Assembly (NCBI RefSeq): GCF_000385135.1
Contig: NZ_ARQM01000013.1
Location: 1-64,000 of the forward strand
Source: Promicromonospora sukumoe 327MFSha3.1
GTDB taxonomy: Bacteria; Actinomycetota; Actinomycetes; Actinomycetales; Cellulomonadaceae
Direction: 5' to 3'
DNA length: 64,000 bases
In this document: positions 58,387-64,000 of the stretch, piece by piece
Layout of the letters: each line of letters begins with the position of its first letter
Position numbering within the stretch: the stretch's first letter is position 1
The notes under the pieces: model-generated
What the model was told of the DNA's origin: nothing
Database searches by the model: none
What the model saw: the letters and a program-made list of their open reading frames with translations, nothing else
Made by a program: the position numbers and the translations under genes

Positions 58387-59349
58387 CTACCGTCCTTTGC
58401 CCTTCTTCTTCTTGTTCGACGCCGGGCGCGCGCCCTTGCCCCGCGGAACGGCTCCACGGCCGCCGGACTTCGCTCCGCCCCGGCCTGCCGCCGACCGGCT
58501 CTTGGCTCCGCCCGGACCGCCCTTGACCTGGTTCTTCACCCCGGAGCGCCCCGTTTTCGCTGTCGGCGCATCCCCGGACGCACCGTCCTGGGCCCGGCCG
58601 GCGGACGGCGCGCCCCGGCCGCGCGAGCTGTTGACCGTGCGTCCCCGGACGATGCCGATCAGCTCCTCGACCAGGTCGGTGGTGCGGTCGATCGGCCAGA
58701 CCAGGCCCACCGGCGCCGTCGGCCCGTCGGAGAGCGGGCGGTACGTCACGTCCTTGCGCCGGTGCAGACGCGCCAGCGACATCGGCAGCACCGCGACGCC
58801 CACGTTGGCGGCGACCGTCGCGACGACGTCGGCCGTGGTCGGCAGCCGGTCCAGCGGGTTGCCGTCCGGATCGGCCGGCACGACGCCGGGCACCGGGCGG
58901 CCGGCGAACAGGACGTCGTCGCCGGGCACCCACACGGGGTCCTGCGCGATGTCGGCGGCGGCGACCGCCTCGTCGTCGGCCAGCGCGGCGAGCAGGTGGT
59001 CCCGCGAGAAGCAGACCACCGACGCCTCCTCGTACAGCGGGATCGCGGAGAACACGTCCTTGTCCACGGGCAGGCGGCCGATCGCGGCGTCCGCGTCGCC
59101 CGCGGCCAGCGCCGCGACGACGTCGGCCGACTCGACCTGGACCAGGTCGAGGGGCACGTCGGGCAGGCGCTCGCGCCACACGCTCGCCCATTTGCCGGGT
59201 GTCGCGCCGGGCACGTAGGCGAGGCGGAACCGCGGGGCACCGGGGTCGCCGGCAGGCGCGTCCGCTTCGGCGGGGGCGGGGACGTCGGCGAGGTCGTCGA
59301 GGTCGTCGCCCGGGGCGGGCGGTCCGACGTCGGGCACGGGCTGGCTCAC
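58387..59349 (-). CDS. LysR substrate-binding-domain protein without DNA-binding domain
   Basis: 320-residue protein whose residues about 40-240 form a LysR-type effector domain (FRLAYVPGATPGKWASVW, AAIGRLPVDKDVFSAIPLYEE, VAVLPMSLARLHRRKDV). No helix-turn-helix precedes it. The last 80 residues are Gly/Ser/Lys/Arg-rich and end in a Lys/Arg run, which could bind nucleic acid nonspecifically. The GTG 59349 has TAGCCT six bases upstream. It is divergent from DUF5997, a pairing I know from other actinobacteria. Role unknown. Confidence 0.83.
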   Translation of the reverse strand: MSQPVPDVGPPAPGDDLDDLADVPAPAEADAPAGDPGAPRFRLAYVPGATPGKWASVWRERLPDVPLDLVQVESADVVAALAAGDADAAIGRLPVDKDVFSAIPLYEEASVVCFSRDHLLAALADDEAVAAADIAQDPVWVPGDDVLFAGRPVPGVVPADPDGNPLDRLPTTADVVATVAANVGVAVLPMSLARLHRRKDVTYRPLSDGPTAPVGLVWPIDRTTDLVEELIGIVRGRTVNSSRGRGAPSAGRAQDGASGDAPTAKTGRSGVKNQVKGGPGGAKSRSAAGRGGAKSGGRGAVPRGKGARPASNKKKKGKGR

Positions 59350-59355
59350 GCCCCC

Positions 59356-59476
59356 AGGCTACGGGCCGCGGGGCGATCCCGGCGGCGGCCCGCTCCACGA
59401 GGACGGCGGCCCGGGCACGTGAGCGGCGAGGATCACGCCCGCCATGGAGAGCGTGGCGGGCGCACGCCGATACCCT
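59356..59476. promoter_or_regulatory. Divergent leaderless promoters
   Basis: TAGCCT on the minus strand (59356-59361) is six bases before the GTG at 59349. TACCCT on the plus strand (59471-59476) is six bases before the ATG at 59483. Neither gene shows a ribosome-binding site. Confidence 0.55.
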
Positions 59477-59482
59477 GGGAAC

Positions 59483-59884
59483 ATGAGTTCCTCCTTCGCC
59501 TCGCAGCGGTTCAAGCCGTCCAACGCCGCCAAGCGACTCGGCGTCTACCTGCCTGCCACGCCGCAGGAGTTCCAGGACACCCCGATCTCGCGCGCGGAGC
59601 TCGAGGAGCTGGAGACCAACCCGCCCGAGTGGCTGGCGGAGCTGCGCCGCAACGGACCGCACCCGCGGCCGGTCGTGGCGGGGCGTCTCGGCATCTCGAT
59701 CGCGGGCCTGGCCCGCGGCGGCGTCACCGAGCCGCTGACCACCGAGCAGATCAACGAGCTGCGCGACAACCCGCCGGAGTGGCTGGCCCAGGAGCGGCAG
59801 ACCGCCGCGCAGGTGCGGGCCGAGGAGGAGCGCGTCGAGGAGGCCCGCAAGGCCGCCGAGAAGAAGGCCCGCTCCGCCCGGTGA
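59483..59884 (+). CDS. DUF5997 family protein
   Basis: 133-residue protein that begins SSSFASQRFKPSNAAKRLGVYLP, the start of the actinobacterial DUF5997 family. It has two similar halves with ELEELETNPPEWLAELR and INELRDNPPEWLAQER, and a charged C-terminal helix (EEERVEEARKAAEKK). Function unknown. The stop overlaps the following methyltransferase start (GTGA). Confidence 0.85.
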   Translation: MSSSFASQRFKPSNAAKRLGVYLPATPQEFQDTPISRAELEELETNPPEWLAELRRNGPHPRPVVAGRLGISIAGLARGGVTEPLTTEQINELRDNPPEWLAQERQTAAQVRAEEERVEEARKAAEKKARSAR

Positions 59885-61281
59885 GTCCCGAGGTGGACGC
59901 CGTCCTCGCCCGGCTCGTGCCGCACCCCGAGGACGGCTCGCGTGCCGACGGCCCGGTCGCGGTCGACGCGACCGACCGGCTGCTGCTCGACGAGGCCAGG
60001 GCGCTCATCCAGGAGCACCCCTCCGACGTGGTGGTGATCGGCGACCGGTTCGGGGCGCTCACCCTGGGCGCGCTGGCGTCCGGCGCGCTGCGGGTCCGCG
60101 CGCACCAGGACGCGATCACTGCCGAGGCCGCGCTCGAGGCCAACACCCGCCACGCAGGCCGCACGCTCTGGGCCGCGCACGCGCGGGCGTCCGCCGACGC
60201 GCCGGTCCCGCGCGAGCCGGCCGGGATGGGCCTGACCGGGCACGACCGGCTCGAACCCGCCCTGTTCGCGGGCGCCCGCCTCGTGCTGCTCCAGCTCCCG
60301 ACGTCGCTGGCCGAGCTGACCGAGATCGCCGAGCACGTGGCCCGGTACGCCGACCCGTCGGTCACGCTGCTCGCCGGCGGCCGCGTCAAGCACATGACGC
60401 ACGCGATGAACGACGTCCTGGGCGCGTCGTTCGCGCAGGTCGGCGCCTCGCTCGCCCGCCAGAAGTCCCGGCTGCTGATCGCGCGGGAACCACGGTCCGA
60501 CGTCGGGCCGCTCACCTACCCCGTGACCTCCCGGCTCACCGACCCGGAGATCCTGGCCGCGATCACGCCGCCGGCCGGGGCGGGCTCCGGGGCCGCCGCC
60601 GTCGCACCCGCGGCCACCGGGAACGGCACCCCGGGCGGCCTCACCGTCGTCGCGCACGGCGCCGCGTTCGCGGGCGCCACCCTGGACCACGGCACGCGCT
60701 TCCTCCTGGCCCAGGCCCACCGCTGGCCCCACCTGTCAGACCTGCAGTTCACCCCGGTGAGCTCCACGTCTGACACGTCCGAGGCTCCCACCCCCGTGCC
60801 CGGCATGGACGTGCACCCGGTCGCGGTCGACCTCGGGAGCGGCACCGGCATCCTCGCCACCGTGCTGGGCCTGCGGTACCCGAACGCCCACGTGCTCGCC
60901 TCCGACCGGAGCGCGGCCGCCTGCGCCTCGACCCGGGCCACGCTCACCGCGAACGGCGTCCGCGCGGCGGGGGTCGTGCGGGACGACGCCGGGGCCTTGC
61001 TGCCGATCCCCGACGGCTCGGCCGACCTCGTGCTGCTCAACCCGCCCTTCCACGACCGCGCCGCGCTGAGCACCGACGCGGCCCACCGGATGTTCGCCAC
61101 CGCGGGCCGCATCCTGCGCGAGGGCGGCGAGCTGTGGACCGTCTTCAACACGCCGCTGCACTACCGGCGTGCGCTGGAACGCGCCGTCGGGCCCACCGAG
61201 CACGTGGCCCAGGACCCTCGCTTCACCGTGACCCGGAGCGTGCGGAAACTACTTACCGACATGTCAGTGACCGGCGGTTAG
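59881..61281 (+). CDS. RsmC/RlmG-like methyltransferase with a repeat-coded insertion
   Basis: 466-residue protein built like the 16S/23S rRNA guanine-N2 methyltransferases RsmC and RlmG: a degenerate N-terminal methyltransferase-like half (about 1-220) and a C-terminal catalytic half with VDLGSGTGIL (316-325) and LLNPPF (to about 390). Between the halves, residues about 284-299 (HLSDLQFTPVSSTSDTSE) are encoded by a copy of the dispersed palindrome. The GTG start overlaps the DUF5997 stop. rRNA substrate inferred. Confidence 0.84.
   Translation: MSPEVDAVLARLVPHPEDGSRADGPVAVDATDRLLLDEARALIQEHPSDVVVIGDRFGALTLGALASGALRVRAHQDAITAEAALEANTRHAGRTLWAAHARASADAPVPREPAGMGLTGHDRLEPALFAGARLVLLQLPTSLAELTEIAEHVARYADPSVTLLAGGRVKHMTHAMNDVLGASFAQVGASLARQKSRLLIAREPRSDVGPLTYPVTSRLTDPEILAAITPPAGAGSGAAAVAPAATGNGTPGGLTVVAHGAAFAGATLDHGTRFLLAQAHRWPHLSDLQFTPVSSTSDTSEAPTPVPGMDVHPVAVDLGSGTGILATVLGLRYPNAHVLASDRSAAACASTRATLTANGVRAAGVVRDDAGALLPIPDGSADLVLLNPPFHDRAALSTDAAHRMFATAGRILREGGELWTVFNTPLHYRRALERAVGPTEHVAQDPRFTVTRSVRKLLTDMSVTGG
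60731..60777. repeat. Dispersed palindrome, copy 5, inside a coding gene
   Basis: The arms keep TGTCAGAC and GTCTGACACGT with the TCACCCCGGTGA centre, with four mismatches between arms of about 23 bases. The insertion keeps the reading frame of the methyltransferase and falls in its interdomain linker. Confidence 0.82.
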
Positions 61282-61366
61282 CCTGGCTGGGCGCTCGACC
61301 GGGCGCACCCGCACGGCAGCACGCCCGGCCCCGGCCGGCCTGCCCCGAGCACGTAAGGAACTGTCG

Positions 61367-63361
61367 ATGAGGACACTTCGCACCACCCTGCGCGGCGCCG
61401 CCGTCGCGGCGGTCGCCGCATCGCTCGCCGCGGGAGCCGCGGTCACGGCGCTGCCCGCCACCGCCGCCCCGGCCGCCGCCGACGAGGGCAGGGCCATGGC
61501 AAAGGCCTCCACGACGAAGCCGGACAAGCCCGGCAAGCACAAGCCCACCAAGCCCAAGACGCCCAAGCCGAAGAAGGCGGCGGCCGACCCGGACTTCGGC
61601 CCCAACGTCACGTTCATCGACGAGTCCTGGACCGCCGACGAGATCAACGCGTTCCTCGACACGGTGAACGACGAGGCGGAGTTCAGCCTCGACCGGCACC
61701 AGGTCTTCTTCGAGCCCGGCACCTACGGGAGCGCCGCCGGCCAGGACGACCCGGCCACGGCCACCGGCATCGTGAACGCCCACGTGGGCTACTACGAGTC
61801 GATCGCGGGCCTCGGCGCGCAGCCCGACGACGTCCACATCAACGGCGCCCTGCACGTGGAGCCCGTGGTGGGCTGCCCGAACGAGCCCTGGGCCTGCGCC
61901 GACCCCGGCTCGCTGACCCGCTTCTGGCGGTCGATCTCCAACATGGGCATCAACCCGATCCAGCGTCCGGTCGGCGAGGACGCGGCCCTGCCGTACCCGG
62001 CGGGCGTGACCGAGCCGCACCAGATGCGGTTCGCCGTGTCGCAGGCGGCGCCCATGCGCCGCATGGACATCCAGGGCGACCTGACGATCTTCGGCCGGTA
62101 CGGCGAGTTCGCCTCGGGCGGCTACCTCGCCAACTCGCGCGTCTCCGGCACCATCGTCTCCGGCTCGCAGCAGCAGTGGTTCACCCGGAACTCCGAGGTG
62201 GGCGCCTGGGACGGCGGCGTCTGGAACATGGTCTTCGCCGGGGTGCAGGGCGCGCCGGCCACGAACTTCGGCCAGCCGGTGGGCGACAACGTCGGCGTGA
62301 CGACGACCGTCGGCTCCACGCCGGTCAGCCGCGAGGCCCCGTTCCTGTACCGGGGCGACAACGGCGAGCTGTCCGTGTTCGTGCCGAACGCGAAGACGAA
62401 CAGCAGCGGGACCGACTGGTCCACCGGGTCGGACGCCGGCCGGTCGATCGGGATCGCAGACTTCTACGTCGCCAAGGCGGGCACGGACGACGCCGCGTCG
62501 ATCAACGCGGCGCTGGCCGGCGGCAAGAACCTGATCCTGACGCCGGGCGTGTACGAGCTGGACGCGCCCCTGGCCATCGACCGCGCCGACACCGTCGTGC
62601 TCGGCCTGGGCTACGCCTCGCTCACCCCGACCGCCGGCAACGCCGTCGTCGAGGTCGGCGACGTGGCGGGCGTCAAGATCGCCGGCATCACCGCCGACGC
62701 GAACGTCCCCGAGTCGGAGACGCTCATCCAGGTCGGCCCGCAGGGGGCCACGGTCTCCGACGCCGCCGACCCGACCACGCTGACCGACGTCTTCGTCCGC
62801 GTGGGCGGCCCCTGGGCGGGCAAGGCCGTCACCTCCATCGAGGTGAACAGCCCCGACACGCTCCTGGACCACATCTGGGCCTGGCGCGGTGACCACGGCA
62901 ACGGCATCGGCTGGGACGTCAACACCGGTGCCCACGGCGTCGTCGTCAACGGTGACCGGGTCACCGCCACGGGACTCTTCGTGGAGCACTACCAGGAGGA
63001 GCAGACCATCTGGAACGGCGAGGACGGTCAGACGCTCTTCTACCAGAACGAGATCCCGTACGACGTGCCGAACCAGGCCGCGTGGATGGACGGCGACCGC
63101 CTCGGCTACGCCGCCTACCGGGTCGCCGACGACGTGCAGAACCACTCCGCGATCGGCACCGGCACGTACTCGTTCTTCAACCAGGGCCAGGACATCCGGC
63201 TGGAGTCCGGCATCCAGGCGCCGGACGCCCCTGGCGTGACGTTCCGGTCGATGACCGCCGTGTTCCTCAACGGCTCGGGCGGCATCAACCACGTCATCAA
63301 CGGCACCGGTGGCGCGGTCCAGCAGGGCACGCAGCGCACGCAGGTGGTCAGCTACCCGTAG
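61367..63361 (+). CDS. Secreted parallel beta-helix protein
   Basis: 664-residue exported protein. The signal peptide (about 1-36, cleaved near ATAAPA) is followed by a Lys/Pro-rich linker at about 48-72 (KPGKHKPTKPKTPKPKK) and a large region with repeated short strands (NLILTPGVYELDAPLAIDR, VVLGLGYASLTP) typical of parallel beta-helices. Streptomyces homologues are often labelled adenylyl cyclase without support. The two-part helix layout recalls exo-beta-1,3-glucanase-type folds (GH55), but I cannot identify catalytic residues. The ATG 61367 follows AAGGA. Confidence 0.75.
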   Translation: MRTLRTTLRGAAVAAVAASLAAGAAVTALPATAAPAAADEGRAMAKASTTKPDKPGKHKPTKPKTPKPKKAAADPDFGPNVTFIDESWTADEINAFLDTVNDEAEFSLDRHQVFFEPGTYGSAAGQDDPATATGIVNAHVGYYESIAGLGAQPDDVHINGALHVEPVVGCPNEPWACADPGSLTRFWRSISNMGINPIQRPVGEDAALPYPAGVTEPHQMRFAVSQAAPMRRMDIQGDLTIFGRYGEFASGGYLANSRVSGTIVSGSQQQWFTRNSEVGAWDGGVWNMVFAGVQGAPATNFGQPVGDNVGVTTTVGSTPVSREAPFLYRGDNGELSVFVPNAKTNSSGTDWSTGSDAGRSIGIADFYVAKAGTDDAASINAALAGGKNLILTPGVYELDAPLAIDRADTVVLGLGYASLTPTAGNAVVEVGDVAGVKIAGITADANVPESETLIQVGPQGATVSDAADPTTLTDVFVRVGGPWAGKAVTSIEVNSPDTLLDHIWAWRGDHGNGIGWDVNTGAHGVVVNGDRVTATGLFVEHYQEEQTIWNGEDGQTLFYQNEIPYDVPNQAAWMDGDRLGYAAYRVADDVQNHSAIGTGTYSFFNQGQDIRLESGIQAPDAPGVTFRSMTAVFLNGSGGINHVINGTGGAVQQGTQRTQVVSYP

Positions 63362-63387
63362 CCCGGCCTGCCGAGGTAGAACCCTGG

Positions 63388-63475
63388 CGAAGTAGAACCA
63401 GGGCGAGATAGAACTCTGGCGTACCCCCTGATCAGGGGGTACGCCAGAGTTCTATCTCGCCGCAGTTCTACTTCG
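63388..63475. terminator. Nested 88-bp palindrome with a 60-bp perfect core
   Basis: The core 63402-63461 is perfectly self-complementary (half-site starts GGCGAGATAGAACTCTGG). Outer arms CGAAGTAGAAC (63388-63398) and GTTCTACTTCG (63465-63475) pair across three unpaired bases on each side. The left arm also contains three tandem 16-base variants of GTAGAACC-TGGCGA from 63375. It separates the convergent beta-helix and FKBP genes. Confidence 0.9.
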
Positions 63476-63484
63476 GCGTGGGCG

Positions 63485-63886
63485 TCACTTGACGTCGACG
63501 ACGTCCACCACGAAGACGAGCGTGTCACCGCCGCCGATGCCGGCCTGCGGCACGCCGCGCGCACCGTAGCCGTGCTCCGGCGGGATCGAGAGCAGCAGGC
63601 GCGAGCCGACGTTCTGGCCGACCATGCCCTTGTCCCAGCCACCGATGACGGCGCCGACGCCGATCGGGAAGTCGATCGTGGTGCCGCGGTCGTAGGAGTT
63701 GTCGAACACGTGGCCGCCCCAGGTCTGGCCCAGGTAGTTCACCACGATGGTGCGGCCGGACTCGACGACCGGCCCGTTGCCCTCGGAGAGCACCTGCACC
63801 TGCAGGCCGGAGGGCGCGCCACCCTCGGGGAAGGTCAGCTCCGGCTTGTCGCCGAAGGACCCGGAGGCGGTAGGAAGCGTGGTCAC
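63485..63886 (-). CDS. FKBP-type peptidyl-prolyl isomerase
   Basis: 133-residue cytoplasmic FKBP that speeds proline isomerisation during folding. It shows VVNYLGQTWGGHVFDNSYDRG, VIGGWDKGMVGQNVGSRLLLSIPPEHGYG and the closing GGDTLVFVVDVVDV. No signal peptide. The GTG 63886 follows GAGAGG by eight bases; a longer in-frame form would begin further upstream but lacks a signal. Confidence 0.93.
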   Translation of the reverse strand: MTTLPTASGSFGDKPELTFPEGGAPSGLQVQVLSEGNGPVVESGRTIVVNYLGQTWGGHVFDNSYDRGTTIDFPIGVGAVIGGWDKGMVGQNVGSRLLLSIPPEHGYGARGVPQAGIGGGDTLVFVVDVVDVK

Positions 63887-63944
63887 GAGGATTGCCTCTC
63901 GCTCGGGATGACGTCGGCTGCCCGACGTCGGGTACCCGACCACC

Positions 63945-64000
63945 CTATGCGGCCACCACCGCTGCCCGCGAAGCGACAGCGGCCTGGCGCAGCGCCTCCA
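63945..64000 (-). CDS. Possible C-terminal end of a gene cut by the window edge
   Basis: On the minus strand an open frame enters from the right edge and reads EALRQAAVASRAAVVAA before TAG at 63945-63947. The third codon positions are mostly G or C, as in real genes here. Only 17 codons are visible, so identity cannot be given and chance cannot be excluded. Confidence 0.3.
   Translation of the reverse strand, partial: EALRQAAVASRAAVVAA

Overview
The window is chromosomal DNA of a very GC-rich actinobacterium. Evidence for this is strong third-codon-position G/C, many GTG starts, a mycothiol S-conjugate amidase (mca), a WhiB1 regulator beside a PdtaS-type kinase, LAXTG-type cell-wall anchors, and the actinobacterial coproporphyrin heme route (ferrochelatase with C-terminal cysteines next to ChdC). 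A CebR-type cello-oligosaccharide operon, a beta-mannosidase and an alpha-galactosidase suggest a plant-polymer degrader of the Micrococcales, near Cellulomonadaceae or Promicromonosporaceae. The family placement is inference. No rRNA, tRNA, CRISPR array, IS element or phage gene was seen.

Layout. 1-5089: a lolD/MacB-like ABC ATPase cut by the window edge, a large FtsK/SpoIIIE-type ATPase, a small membrane protein and whiB1. 5241-7401: pdtaS and a DUF2505 protein. 7692-15281: two tandem paralogous sugar-binding lipoproteins, then a cebE-cebF-cebG-bglC-cebR operon with two CebR/CelR operators just after its promoter. 15410-19820: bifunctional putA with a divergent PAS-AraC regulator. 19996-22643: a DrrAB-like ABC exporter with a divergent TetR repressor and duplicated operators. 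22926-25260: glutamate-type dehydrogenase and a PrmC-related methyltransferase. 25462-27405: chdC and cpfC. 27544-33757: LysR, MFS, glycerate kinase, alanine dehydrogenase with divergent LysR, and MarR. 33894-40372: a block with the gene content of M. tuberculosis Rv1080c-Rv1086 (Z-prenyl synthase, hemolysin III, small membrane protein, mca, DUF4307, greA) with a nucleoside hydrolase and a nitrilase-family enzyme in the middle. 40449-46206: an ECF42-type sigma factor with its DGPF partner, ilvA, an AI-2E-type permease, a YdeI-type protein and a small hydrolase. 46228-49461: accessory genes, namely a PIN toxin translationally coupled to a phosphoesterase with an antitoxin-like tail, and an AbiEi/AbiEii-like pair. 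49547-53062: msrA, two LAATG surface proteins and a pentapeptide-repeat protein. 53135-57925: beta-mannosidase and alpha-galactosidase, together suited to galactomannan. 57941-64000: a third LAATG protein, a LysR-effector-domain protein, DUF5997, an rRNA-type methyltransferase, a secreted beta-helix protein, an FKBP and a possible gene tail at the edge.

Two chromosome-wide themes stand out. (1) Gene ends carry long, often perfect palindromes, including 58-bp and 60-bp perfect ones and a five-copy dispersed family. One copy of that family and one copy of a second repeat family lie in frame inside coding genes. (2) At least nine genes have a TANNNT box ending exactly six bases before the start codon and no ribosome-binding site. 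This points to leaderless transcripts and fixes several starts.
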